Below are positions 33,006-40,998 of a DNA stretch of 43,456 nt, piece by piece. The notes beneath the pieces are model-generated. The model saw only the letters and a list, made by a program, of their open reading frames with translations. It had not been told where the DNA came from and ran no database searches. Where the stretch lies: assembly GCF_014650575.1 (NCBI RefSeq), contig NZ_BMVF01000033.1:1-43456 (forward strand), read 5' to 3'. Origin of the DNA: Streptomyces naganishii JCM 4654. GTDB taxonomy: Bacteria > Actinomycetota > Actinomycetes > Streptomycetales > Streptomycetaceae. The position numbers and the translations under genes are program-made. Positions within the stretch are counted from its first letter, which is position 1, and each line of letters opens with the position of its first letter.

Positions 33006-35494
33006 AGCTGCTGCTCCGCCCAGATCGTCTTGCCCGAACTCGTGTAACGGGTCCCCCAGCGCTGCGCGACCTGGGCGACCAGGAACAGGCCCCGGCCGCC
33101 CTCGTCCGTGCCGAGGGCGCGCCTGAGGCGCGGGGAGGTGTTGCTGGCGTCCGACACCTCGCAGATCAGGGCACGTTCGAGGATGAGACGCAGATGGATC
33201 GGCCCGCAGGCGTGCCGGATGGCGTTGGTCAGCAGCTCGCTGACGATCAGCTCGGTGGTGAACGCGGCCTCCTGGAGTCCCCACCGCGCCAGCTGCGCGC
33301 TCACGTCGTCCCGGGCCACGTGCACGGCCGAGGGGTCGGCGGGCACCTCCCAGGAGGCCACGCGGTCCGAGCTCATCACATGGGTGCGGGCGATGAGGAA
33401 GGCCACGTCGTCGCGCGGACGGTCCGGCAGCAATGTGCGGACCATGACGTCGCAGATCTCCTCCAGCGGCCGGTCGGGATGGGCCAGGGTGAAGCACAGC
33501 CGCTCCATGCCGACGTCGACGTCCCGGTCGGAGGCCTCGATCAGCCCGTCCGTGTAGAGCGCGATGACGCTGCCCTCCTCGACCGCGATCTCCGCCGACT
33601 CGAACGGCAGGCCGCCCAGCCCGAGCGGCGGCCCCGCGGGGATGTCCGGGAACTCCACCGGCTCCGTCAGATGCGCGATCGCGGGACTCGGGTGCCCGGC
33701 GCGGGCCACGACGATCTTCCGCGCGATCGGGTCGTACACGGCGTACACGCAGGTCGCGCCCACCACCGTCGGCCCCTCGGCCGACGCCTCCGCCTCGTCC
33801 GACAGCCGTACGACCAGGTCGTCGACGTGGGCCAGCAACTCGTCCGGGGGCAGGTCGAGGTCGGCCAGCGTCTGCACGGCCGCGCGCACCCGGCCCATGC
33901 TGGCCGCCGCGTGCAGCCCGTGCCCGATCACGTCTCCCACCACCAGGGCGACCCGCGCACCGGACAGCGGGATGACGTCGAACCAGTCCCCGCCCACCCC
34001 CGACTCGGCGTCCGCCGGCAGATAGCGGTGGGCGACCTCGACGGCGCTGTGCTCGGGCAGCTTCGGCGGCAGCAGGCTCGTCTGGAGGGTGAGCGCCGCC
34101 TGGTGCTCGCGGGCGAAGCGCCGGGCGTTGTCCACGCACACCGCCGCCCGCGCCAGCAGCTCCTCGACCAGCAGCAGATCGTCGTCGTCGAAGGGGTCGG
34201 GGTTCTTCCAGCGCAGCAGCGTCACCACGCCCATGGTGATCCCGCGCGCCCGCAGCGGCACGACCAGGTGCGCATGCACCCCGAGCTTGATCATCTTCTG
34301 CCAGCGCTGCGGGTCGTCGGCGAGCCAGGGCGTCGACGGCCCGACCGGCTCGCCGTGCGGTCTGCCGGTGGCCAGGCAGCGCCGCTGCGGTGACCGGGCC
34401 GGATAGCGGGTGGGCTCGCCGACGGCGACGATCACCTCGGGCTGGTCCCCCTGGACCGACAGGTGCGCCGCCCGCCGCAGGGCGGCCCCGTCGTACGGCG
34501 CGCCGGCCGGGCGGGCCTTCATGACCTGCACGGCGTCCAGCAGGTCGACGGCGACGAAGTCGGCGACCTGCGGTACCAGCACCTCCGCGAGCTCCTGGAC
34601 CGTACGGTCGAGGTCCAGCGTGGTACCGATGTGCTCACCGGCTGCGTTCAGCAGGGCCAGCCGCTCGCGCGCCGGGTCCTGGCCGGTCACGTCGAGGACT
34701 GCGTAACAGATCCCCAGCGTGCGGCCCGACCCGTCCCGCAGCGGGAAGAAGGAACGCAGCCTGGAGTGGCCCCGGCTGCGGCGGCCGGGCGTGCCGTGCC
34801 GGGGCGGCACGTGCTCCAGGGTGACCTGGCACTGCCCGGAGACCAGCACCTGCCGCGCGTGCCGGCTCACCACGGAGGCGGTCCGCCGCGCCTCGGCGCC
34901 TGCCCGGTCCCCGCCGAAGGCGCCCCCGCCGGCGGTGTCCTCCCCGGCAGTTCCGGGGGTGTCCTCCCCGGCGGTGTCCTCGCCGGGAGGCACGGTCGCC
35001 GCCGGAAGCCCTTCGAGCGTGGTCAGCTCGCTGTTGACCCAACGGCAGCGCAGCCGCGTGTCCAGCACCGCCACCCCGATGGGGGACTCCCGCAGCAGGC
35101 CGCGGGCCACGCTGTCGTACACCTCGCGCCGGCGCCGGGCCGCCGCGTCGCACGCGACGACCAGCCAGTCGTGGTCCCCGCGCGCGCCGGACAGCGGGCA
35201 CACCCGCACCGCGAGCCGGACCGTGTGGCCCGCGCGGTGCCGTACGCTCACCACCCCGTCCCAGCCCCGGTCGATGCGCCGCAGCCGGGAGGCCAGGGTC
35301 GCCGGGTCGCGCCCCGCCCACAGTGATCCCACGGGCCGGCCCAGCACGTCGGAGGCCGGGTGCCCGAGCAGCTCCTCGGCCCCCGCGCTCCAGTGGACGA
35401 CCAGCCCGCCGGCGCCGACGATCGCCACGGCCGCCGTCATGATGTCGAACGGCTCCCCCGGATCCGCCCTGCTCGCCGTACCGCTGACGCCCAT
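32990..35494 (-). CDS. Soluble PAS-GAF-PP2C-HATPase signalling protein
   Basis: An 834-aa paralogue of the sensor phosphatase at 29780-32617 but without membrane helices. Two PAS-like domains lie at about 12-120 and 130-265. Between the conserved parts of the second is a Glu/Asp/Thr/Gly insert with repeated GEDTAG phrases, coded by a short DNA repeat at 34930-34990. A GAF domain follows (about 280-455), then PP2C (about 475-690; GVGGDWFDVIPL, VGDVIGHGLHAA, IALYTDGLIEAS) and an RsbW-like HATPase (about 710-830; ELIVSELLTNAIRHA and DEGGRGLFLVAQV). The ATG at 35494 has a GAGGGTG upstream; an in-frame ATG at 35545 is an alternative. It probably acts in a sigma-factor partner switch; domain limits are approximate. 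Confidence 0.9.
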   Translation of the reverse strand: MGVSGTASRADPGEPFDIMTAAVAIVGAGGLVVHWSAGAEELLGHPASDVLGRPVGSLWAGRDPATLASRLRRIDRGWDGVVSVRHRAGHTVRLAVRVCPLSGARGDHDWLVVACDAAARRRREVYDSVARGLLRESPIGVAVLDTRLRCRWVNSELTTLEGLPAATVPPGEDTAGEDTPGTAGEDTAGGGAFGGDRAGAEARRTASVVSRHARQVLVSGQCQVTLEHVPPRHGTPGRRSRGHSRLRSFFPLRDGSGRTLGICYAVLDVTGQDPARERLALLNAAGEHIGTTLDLDRTVQELAEVLVPQVADFVAVDLLDAVQVMKARPAGAPYDGAALRRAAHLSVQGDQPEVIVAVGEPTRYPARSPQRRCLATGRPHGEPVGPSTPWLADDPQRWQKMIKLGVHAHLVVPLRARGITMGVVTLLRWKNPDPFDDDDLLLVEELLARAAVCVDNARRFAREHQAALTLQTSLLPPKLPEHSAVEVAHRYLPADAESGVGGDWFDVIPLSGARVALVVGDVIGHGLHAAASMGRVRAAVQTLADLDLPPDELLAHVDDLVVRLSDEAEASAEGPTVVGATCVYAVYDPIARKIVVARAGHPSPAIAHLTEPVEFPDIPAGPPLGLGGLPFESAEIAVEEGSVIALYTDGLIEASDRDVDVGMERLCFTLAHPDRPLEEICDVMVRTLLPDRPRDDVAFLIARTHVMSSDRVASWEVPADPSAVHVARDDVSAQLARWGLQEAAFTTELIVSELLTNAIRHACGPIHLRLILERALICEVSDASNTSPRLRRALGTDEGGRGLFLVAQVAQRWGTRYTSSGKTIWAEQQLPGRA

Positions 35495-35625
35495 GCCATC
35501 ACCCTCATCCACGGGCAGGATCCCCACGGGCTCCGACCGGATCATTTTCCCATCGGGCGCCACGTGCCGCCGCCCGGACCCGGCCGCTGTGTCGAGCGTG
35601 GCGCGGACCGGGCGGCGGCACAACC

Positions 35626-36114
35626 TCACGAGTGCGGCCGCGCCCCGGCCGCGAGTCCTTCGAGCGCCTCGTCGGTGAGCCGGTACACCGTCCACTCGTC
35701 CTGCGGGCGGGCGCCCAGCGACTCGTAGAAGCCGATCGCCGGGCGGTTCCAGTCGAGGACCGACCACTCCAGCCGCTCGAGGCCGCGGGCGACGCAGATC
35801 CGGGCCAGCTCGGTCAGCAGCGCCCGGCCGTGACCGCCGCCGCGGGCCTCGGGGCGTACGTAGAGGTCCTCCAGGTGGATGCCGTGCACGCCCCGCCAGG
35901 TGGAGAAGCTCAGGAACCACAGGGCGAAGCCCACCACCTCGCCCCGCTCGTCCTCGGCGACGTGCGCGAAGACGGCCGGGCGGGCCCCGAACAGCGCCTC
36001 GGTGAGCTGCTCCTGGGTGGCCCGGGCCTCGTGGGGCGCCTTCTCGTAGGCGGCGAGGTCGCGGATCAGCGCGTGGATGACGGGGACGTCGGCGGGGGCA
36101 GCGGTGCGGATCAT
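35626..36114 (-). CDS. GNAT-family N-acetyltransferase
   Basis: A 162-aa acetyl-CoA-dependent acetyltransferase. It starts MIRTAAPADVPVIHALIRDLAAYEKAP; the acetyl-CoA pyrophosphate loop is VRPEARGGGHGRALL (about 92-106) after GIHLEDLYV, and motif B is LERLEWSVLDWNRPAIGFYESLGA. This layout resembles the diamine/thialysine N-acetyltransferase subgroup (spermidine/spermine acetyltransferase-like), so an amine substrate is possible but not shown. The ATG at 36114 has no strong ribosome binding site. It follows the GAPDH gene on the same strand, but a large terminator hairpin separates them. Confidence 0.88.
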   Translation of the reverse strand: MIRTAAPADVPVIHALIRDLAAYEKAPHEARATQEQLTEALFGARPAVFAHVAEDERGEVVGFALWFLSFSTWRGVHGIHLEDLYVRPEARGGGHGRALLTELARICVARGLERLEWSVLDWNRPAIGFYESLGARPQDEWTVYRLTDEALEGLAAGARPHS

Positions 36115-36167
36115 GGGCGCAGTGTCACACGCGGCGCGCGGGGCGGCGGACGCGGGGTGGCGGGTAC

Positions 36168-36211
36168 GCGTGCGGCGGCCGGCTCCCCCGGGGGAACCGG
36201 CCGCCGCACGC
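36168..36211. terminator. Long 15-bp hairpin terminator after the GAPDH gene
   Basis: GCGTGCGGCGGCCGG (36168-36182) is matched exactly by its complement at 36197-36211. The loop contains a second palindrome, TCCCCCGGGGGA, so after one mismatch the stem can go on for six more pairs. No U-tract is present. Confidence 0.85.
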
Positions 36212-36233
36212 CCGGACGACACGGACGGCCGGA

Positions 36234-37679
36234 TCAGACCGCCGGGGCCGGGTACGTCGGGTACTCCACCCCGGAGACGTACTGGACGACGCGGATGACC
36301 TGGCAGGAGTAGCCGAACTCGTTGTCGTACCAGAGGTAGAGGATCGCGTTGTCGCCCTCGGCCTTGGTGGCGCCGGCGTCGACGATCGAGGCGTGGCGCG
36401 AGCCGATGAAGTCGCTGGAGACCGCGTCGGGCGCGCTGATGAAGTCGATCTGGCGCTTGAGCGGCGAGGTCAGCGAGACGTTGCGCAGGTACTCCAGGAC
36501 CTCCTCGCGGGTGGTCTCGCGGGCGAGCTGGAGGTTGAGGATCGCGATCGAGACGTCCGGCACCGGCACGCGGATCGAACTGCCGGTGATGCGCGCCTTC
36601 AGGTCGGGCAGCGCCTTGGCCACGGCGGAGGCGGCGCCGGTCTCGGTGATGACCATGTTGAGCGGCGCGGAGCGGCCGCGGCGCTCGGACTTGTGGTAGT
36701 TGTCCAGCAGGTTCTGGTCGTTGGTGAACGAGTGGACGGTCTCCACGTGGCCGCGCAGCACGCCGTACTCGTCGTCCATCGCCTTCAGCGGCGGGACGAT
36801 CGCGTTGGTGGTGCAGGAGGCGCAGGACAGGATCTGCTCGTCCGGCTTGATCGTGTCGTGGTTGACGCCGTGCACGATGTTGGGCACGTCGCCCTTGCCG
36901 GGCGCGGTCAGCACGACCTTGGCGATGCCCGGCCGCAGGTGCTTGGAGAGCCCCTCGCGGTCGCGCCACTTGCCGGTGTTGTCGATGAGGATGGCGTCCT
37001 TGATGCCGTACGCCGTGTAGTCCACCGCGCTCGGGTCGTCGGCGTAGATCACCTTGATCTCGTTGCCGTTGGCGAGGATCGTGCTGTTCTCCTCGTCCAC
37101 GGTGATCGTGCCCTGGAACTGGCCGTGGATGGAGTCGCGGCGCAGCAGCGAGGCCCGCTTGACGATGTCCTGGTCACCGCCGCCGCGCACCACGATCGCG
37201 CGCAGCCGCAGGCCGTTGCCGGAGCCGGCCTTCTCGATGAGCAGGCGCGCGACCAGCCGGCCGATGCGGCCGAAGCCGTACAGCACGACGTCGCGTCCCT
37301 CGCCGCCCTCGATCTTGTTGGCGCCCGTGGCGCCGGCGACGGCCTCCGCGGTGAACTCCGCGACCGACAGGCCCCGGTCGTCGCCGCGGTACGTCGCGGC
37401 CAGCATGCCGATGTCGATCTGTGACGGGCCGAGGTCGAGGGCGGTGAGCGCCTGGAGGAACGGCAGCGTGTCGGTGACCGAGAGCTCCTCGCCGGCGATC
37501 TGGCGGGCGAACCGGTGGGTCTTGAGGATGCTCACCACCGACTTGTTCACCAGGGAGCGGCTGTGCAGCAGGACGGTGACGTCCCGTTCCCGGTGCAGCT
37601 TCCCGATCATCGGGATCATCGACTCCGCGATCTCCTCGCGGTTCTTCCAGTTGGTGAACGAGTCGTCGTTGACAGTCAC
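36234..37679 (-). CDS. gapB: Glyceraldehyde-3-phosphate dehydrogenase, long GapB type
   Basis: A 481-aa GAPDH. The Rossmann motif YGFGRIGR starts at about residue 134 and the catalytic Cys is Cys289 in SCASCTTN; near the end come the substrate-binding RVPVPDVS and WYDNEFGYSCQV. Ordinary GAPDH has about 335 residues; this one carries an extra ~125-residue helical N-terminus, as in Corynebacterium GapB, a mainly gluconeogenic NADP-preferring form. A similar role here is inference. The GTG at 37679 begins MTVNDDSFTNWKNREE, with only a weak purine site (GAAAGA) upstream. It has its own strong terminator and a long leader region shared with the divergent PucR gene. Confidence 0.93.
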   Translation of the reverse strand: MTVNDDSFTNWKNREEIAESMIPMIGKLHRERDVTVLLHSRSLVNKSVVSILKTHRFARQIAGEELSVTDTLPFLQALTALDLGPSQIDIGMLAATYRGDDRGLSVAEFTAEAVAGATGANKIEGGEGRDVVLYGFGRIGRLVARLLIEKAGSGNGLRLRAIVVRGGGDQDIVKRASLLRRDSIHGQFQGTITVDEENSTILANGNEIKVIYADDPSAVDYTAYGIKDAILIDNTGKWRDREGLSKHLRPGIAKVVLTAPGKGDVPNIVHGVNHDTIKPDEQILSCASCTTNAIVPPLKAMDDEYGVLRGHVETVHSFTNDQNLLDNYHKSERRGRSAPLNMVITETGAASAVAKALPDLKARITGSSIRVPVPDVSIAILNLQLARETTREEVLEYLRNVSLTSPLKRQIDFISAPDAVSSDFIGSRHASIVDAGATKAEGDNAILYLWYDNEFGYSCQVIRVVQYVSGVEYPTYPAPAV

Positions 37680-38061
37680 AGATCTATCTTTCGAGCTAGG
37701 AGGCGCTCATATGCTAACCCCACAGGGGTGTCGATCATCCCAGGGGTGCCGTCCGGGCTCGGAGGGGCAGTTCGAAGGGGGCGGGGGAGAGGAGCGGAGG
37801 AGGGCCCGGCGGGGGCCCTGGCGAGGGCGGCGGCGGAGGCGGAGACCCGGTGCCGGAACTTCCGTAGCACGGCACCGGGTTGTTTCCCCCGTTCCTGCCG
37901 GGACCCATCGTGGCAGCGGGCGGGGCGTTCGCACACTGCCGGATTCCGGCAGTGTCCGCGCGGCCTTGCTGCCGGACCCGCTCACCCGCCCTGGTTTGTC
38001 ACCGGCGCGCGGCGTGCGTTAAGAAAACGCCAACGGCACGTCAGGAGCGGGGGGAGAGCAA
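37680..38061. other. Gene-free divergent promoter region with a G-rich tract
   Basis: This 382-bp stretch lies between the GAPDH and PucR-family starts. Next to GAPDH it is AT-rich with a small hairpin (CCCCACAGGGG at 37717-37727). From about 37760 to 37845 the plus strand is almost pure G/A with many runs of three to five G, capable in principle of quadruplex structure. An ATG at 37711 follows a perfect AGGAGG, but the frame it opens (103 codons) has non-coding-like codon use. I see no other gene. Confidence 0.55.
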
Positions 38062-39123
38062 GTGACACGGCCAGAGGTGCCCGACGACTATCTGACGGGG
38101 TACGCCCGGATCCTGGCCGACGTCTGCGGGAGCGGCCGCCGGCTGACCCGGGAGGAACTGGAGTCGCTGCGCGCCCAGGGGGAGCGGGCCGCGGAGGCCG
38201 GCCACGGGCTGCGCACCCTCGTGCGCCGCCATCTTTCCCAGACCCGCGCCTCCTCGCCGGCCCTGGCGGCCGCCGGCCTCGACCGTGTCCTGGCGGTGGT
38301 CGAGCAGGCCGTGGACGCCTTCGCGGAGGGGCATGAGCGGGCCCAGCGGCTCGCGATGCGTCAAGAGGAGGCGGGCCGCCGCGAGTTCGTCGACGACCTG
38401 CTCTACGGGCGCAGCGACCTCGGCCGGCTCGCCGAACGCGCCGAGCGCTACGGGCTGCTCCTCTCCGGCTCCCACGCGGTCGCGGTCGCCGAGGGCGGCC
38501 GGCCCGTCGACGACACGCACCCGGCCACCCGGCAGGTGGAGACCGCGCTGGTCACGCGCTTCGGGGAGCGCCGCATACTCGTCGCCACGAAGGAAGGGCG
38601 GCTGGTCTGCGTCGCCCCCGGCGACCAGGACGAGGTCCTGTCGTTCTTCGCCAAGCAGGCCTACGCGGCCACCGGCGGCGGCCGCGTCGCCATCGGCCGC
38701 CCGCACCCGGGCGCCGGGGGAGTGGTCCACTCCTACGAGGAGGCGCTCAACGCCCTCGACCTCGCCGAGCGCCTGGAGTTGCCCGAGCCCGTACTGCGGG
38801 CCGTGGACCTGCTGGTGTATCCGGTGCTGACCCGGGACCGGCAGGCCATGGCCGACCTGGTCCGCGACACGCTGGGCCCGCTGCGCGCCGCGCGCGGCGG
38901 CGCCCAGCCGCTCCTGGACACGCTGACCGTGTACTTCGACGCCGGCTGCACGGCGGCGGAGGCGGCCCGCCGGCTGAGTCTGAGCGTGCGCGCCTTCACC
39001 TACCGGCTGGAGCGCATCCACAAGCTGACCGGCGCCGACCCGGCCGACCCCGTGCACCGCTACACGCTCCAGACGGCGGTGATCGGCGCGCGCCTCCTCG
39101 GCTGGCCGGAGCGGGATCTGTGA
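38062..39123 (+). CDS. PucR/CdaR-family transcriptional regulator
   Basis: A 353-aa regulator. The N-terminal half (about 1-110) is helical, the middle (about 115-260) is a GGDEF-like/CdaR module, and the C-terminal PucR-type helix-turn-helix is LLDTLTVYFDAGCTAAEAARRLSLSVRAFTYRLERI (about residues 291-326). Members respond to metabolites such as purines, sugars or amino acids; the ligand here is unknown. The GTG at 38062 follows a GGGGGGAGAG site. It is divergent from the GAPDH gene across a 382-bp region and convergent with the zinc-ribbon gene. Control of its neighbour is possible but not shown. Confidence 0.88.
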   Translation: MTRPEVPDDYLTGYARILADVCGSGRRLTREELESLRAQGERAAEAGHGLRTLVRRHLSQTRASSPALAAAGLDRVLAVVEQAVDAFAEGHERAQRLAMRQEEAGRREFVDDLLYGRSDLGRLAERAERYGLLLSGSHAVAVAEGGRPVDDTHPATRQVETALVTRFGERRILVATKEGRLVCVAPGDQDEVLSFFAKQAYAATGGGRVAIGRPHPGAGGVVHSYEEALNALDLAERLELPEPVLRAVDLLVYPVLTRDRQAMADLVRDTLGPLRAARGGAQPLLDTLTVYFDAGCTAAEAARRLSLSVRAFTYRLERIHKLTGADPADPVHRYTLQTAVIGARLLGWPERDL

Positions 39124-39153
39124 CGTCCGCCGGCGCTCTTGGGCGGTCCCCGC

Positions 39154-39399
39154 TCAGGCCGTGTAGGACCGCACCGAGCTGACCAGCCCGGACCGCAGGA
39201 TCCGGATGGTGTCGCCGCGGCACACCCGGCAGGTGTTGGCGGTCAGCGGTGAGGGCACCTTCACGCACCCCACGTAGTAGTCGGTACGGGTGCGGCCCTG
39301 GGCGTCCCGGGAGTGCCGGATCTCGTACGCGCCCTCCCAGGCGTGACCGCAGCGCAGGCAGACGAACGAGTAGGCCTCCTGTGCGCATGGAACCGTCAT
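39154..39399 (-). CDS. Small zinc-ribbon protein (81 aa)
   Basis: An 81-aa protein with two Cys pairs, CLRCGHAWEG (residues 14-23) and CRVCRGD (57-63), that together can hold one zinc ion in a rubredoxin/zinc-ribbon fold. Between them is YEIRHSRDAQGRTRTDYYVGCVKVPSPL. Related small zinc-ribbon proteins recur in Streptomyces, in my recollection often beside sigma-factor genes; no function is known. The ATG at 39399 was chosen because the earlier ATG at 39414 lies inside the palindromic operator. It is divergent from the SigF-type sigma-factor gene and both start within 80 bases of each other, so joint control by that operator is likely. Confidence 0.75.
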   Translation of the reverse strand: MTVPCAQEAYSFVCLRCGHAWEGAYEIRHSRDAQGRTRTDYYVGCVKVPSPLTANTCRVCRGDTIRILRSGLVSSVRSYTA

Positions 39400-39411
39400 G
39401 CCGCCATTAAA

Positions 39412-39443
39412 CATTGCACTGTGCAATGGTCGCAACCATTGCA
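39412..39443. promoter_or_regulatory. Overlapping double inverted repeat (TGCAATG operator)
   Basis: CATTGCAC-T-GTGCAATG (39412-39428) is a perfect 17-bp palindrome. Its right arm is also the left arm of TGCAATGGT-CGCA-ACCATTGCA (39422-39443), perfect with 9-bp arms. Thus the 7-mer TGCAATG occurs three times in alternating orientation, 13 bases before the zinc-ribbon start and 31 before the sigma start. Chance occurrence in GC-rich DNA is unlikely, so I call it an operator for an unknown regulator. Confidence 0.7.
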
Positions 39444-39474
39444 TGAGGCAAAGGACAGTGGGCACTCGTCGGCC

Positions 39475-40314
39475 GTGAACGCACGCATGGTCGACATCCA
39501 GCAGCCCGGCACCACGCCCGGCACCACGGCAGGGCCGGCCGGCCCGGACGGTGAACTGAGGCCGGACGGCCTGTCGGACGAGGAGGAACTCGTGCACCGG
39601 ATGGCCGCCTGCCGCCCCGGGCCACGGCGGGATCGGCTGCGCGAGGCGGCCATCGTCGCCTTCCTGCCCGTCGCCCGCCGCATCGCCCGCCGGTACGGCT
39701 CACCCGTGGACAGCAGGGAGGACCTCTACCAGGCCGCCTGCGTCGGCCTGGTGAAGGCGGTCGACCGCTTCGACCCGGGACGGGGGCACGCCTTCCTCTC
39801 CTACGCCGTGCCGACCATCGACGGGGAGGTCAAGCGCCATCTGCGCGACCACACCTGGGAGCTCCACGTGCCGCGCCGCCTCCAGGACCGCCATCGGCGG
39901 GTCCGGCTCGCCCAGGAGGAACTGCGCCGCCGCGGGGACGGCCGGGGCGGCACGGTCGGGGACATCCAGCGGCTCACCGGCATCAGCGAGGAGGAGGTCC
40001 GCCAGGCGCTGGCCGCCGACCGCGCCCGCAACCCGCTCTCGATCGACGAGCAGTACGGCGCCGAACGCCGCCTCTCGCTGGCGGAGACCCTCGGCGGCGA
40101 CGACCCCGCGCTCGACCGCGCGACCGACCTGATCGCCCTGCGCCCGGTGATCCGCTCCCTGCCCGACCGGGAGCGCCGGATCCTCCAGCTGTACTTCTTC
40201 GGCTCCATGACCCAGCGGGAGATCGCCGACGTGATCGGCGTCTCCCAGATGCACGTCTCGCGCCTTCTCACCCGGACCTGCACCCACATCCGCCAACGGC
40301 TCCTGGCGGGCTGA
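39475..40314 (+). CDS. SigF/SigB-family alternative sigma factor
   Basis: A 279-aa sigma factor of the SigB/SigF/SigG stress-sporulation group. Region 2 spans about 70-145 with REDLYQAACVGLVKAVDRFDPGRGHAFLSYAVPTIDGEVKRHLRD, typical of this group. Region 3 follows with RLQDRHRRVRLAQEELRR and GTVGDIQRLTGISEEEVRQAL. Region 4 (about 215-275) has the helix-turn-helix MTQREIADVIGVSQMHVSRLL. The start is uncertain: GTG at 39475 or ATG at 39487, neither with a clear ribosome binding site, so leaderless translation is possible. These factors are held by anti-sigma proteins, and no anti-sigma gene is adjacent. The paired operator upstream suggests tight transcriptional control. Confidence 0.9.
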   Translation: MNARMVDIQQPGTTPGTTAGPAGPDGELRPDGLSDEEELVHRMAACRPGPRRDRLREAAIVAFLPVARRIARRYGSPVDSREDLYQAACVGLVKAVDRFDPGRGHAFLSYAVPTIDGEVKRHLRDHTWELHVPRRLQDRHRRVRLAQEELRRRGDGRGGTVGDIQRLTGISEEEVRQALAADRARNPLSIDEQYGAERRLSLAETLGGDDPALDRATDLIALRPVIRSLPDRERRILQLYFFGSMTQREIADVIGVSQMHVSRLLTRTCTHIRQRLLAG

Positions 40315-40332
40315 CCCGGCCCGGAGGCCGGG
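40315..40332. terminator. Short GC hairpin after the sigma-factor gene
   Basis: CCCGGCC and GGCCGGG enclose a CGGA loop directly after the TGA of the sigma-factor gene. A repeated GCTCAGGCGCC follows at 40348 and 40377. Confidence 0.6.
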
Positions 40333-40378
40333 CGCGCCCGGTGGTCGGCTCAGGCGCCCGGCATGCGGTACCAGGTGC

Positions 40379-40801
40379 TCAGGCGCCGGTGGTGCCGTCC
40401 GGGGCGGCCGTGGTGGCGTCCAGCGTGTCCGCCTGCTTGTCGAGCGCGTCGGCGGCCGCCTCGGTGGCGGCGCTCACACGGTCGCGGGCCGCCAGGGCGA
40501 GTACGGCGGCCCCGGTGCCGTAGACGCAGGTGAGGACGGCGGCCGCGCGGCCCCGGGGCATCACCGTCTCCAGCGCGCGCAGCGCGGTCTCGTGCGCCGC
40601 CCACAGGGCCAGGAGCCCGCACACGCCCGCCCCGCCGAGCAGCGCCCCGCCCGCCCCGAACTCGCGTAGCCCGGCGACCAGATCGCCCTGCATCGCCCTG
40701 ACCTCGCGGCGCGCCAGCTCCGCGGCGTCCTGGCCCAGGCGGGCCGCGGCGTCGCCCACCCGGCCCGCACCCGATGACGTGCCGTCGCCCGGTGTACGCA
40801 T
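40379..40801 (-). CDS. Phage-holin-like (DUF1469-type) small membrane protein
   Basis: A 140-aa protein with an amphipathic N-terminal helix (AARLGQDAAELARREVRAMQGDL), two membrane segments (about 45-68, GAGGALLGGAGVCGLLALWAA, and about 83-105) and a helical Ala/Asp/Thr-rich tail. The layout matches the holin superfamily III/DUF1469 proteins of actinobacteria, which are chromosomal membrane proteins and not evidence of phage. Function is unknown; neighbours of this type are often stress genes. The ATG at 40801 has GGAGGAG a few bases upstream. It is divergent from the first hemerythrin gene. Confidence 0.8.
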   Translation of the reverse strand: MRTPGDGTSSGAGRVGDAAARLGQDAAELARREVRAMQGDLVAGLREFGAGGALLGGAGVCGLLALWAAHETALRALETVMPRGRAAAVLTCVYGTGAAVLALAARDRVSAATEAAADALDKQADTLDATTAAPDGTTGA

Positions 40802-40998
40802 CGTCTCCTCCTGACCTCGGGTTGTTCCGGGTGCCACCGGCGGGCAGGGGGAAACACGCGTGTGCCACGCCCCGGCAGGGGGTACTTCGTCCGCTCGGAC
40901 CTTCCAGGGAGCCGCCGCGCGGACGACCGCGCGCCGCCGATCCCCGAGGACGGCCGGCGGCTCCCCGGGCACCGAACCGGTGAGACGGAGGCAGAACC

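Noticed and set aside
37711..38022. ATG with perfect AGGAGG opening a 103-codon frame between gapB and the PucR gene
   Set aside because: Codon use is unlike that of genes here, the product is mainly Gly/Arg/Glu from the G-rich tract, and it has no recognisable pattern. A very short leader peptide cannot be excluded.
40379..40801. Prophage remnant because of the holin-like protein
   Set aside because: This family is chromosomal in actinobacteria, and no other phage gene, integrase or attachment duplication is visible.
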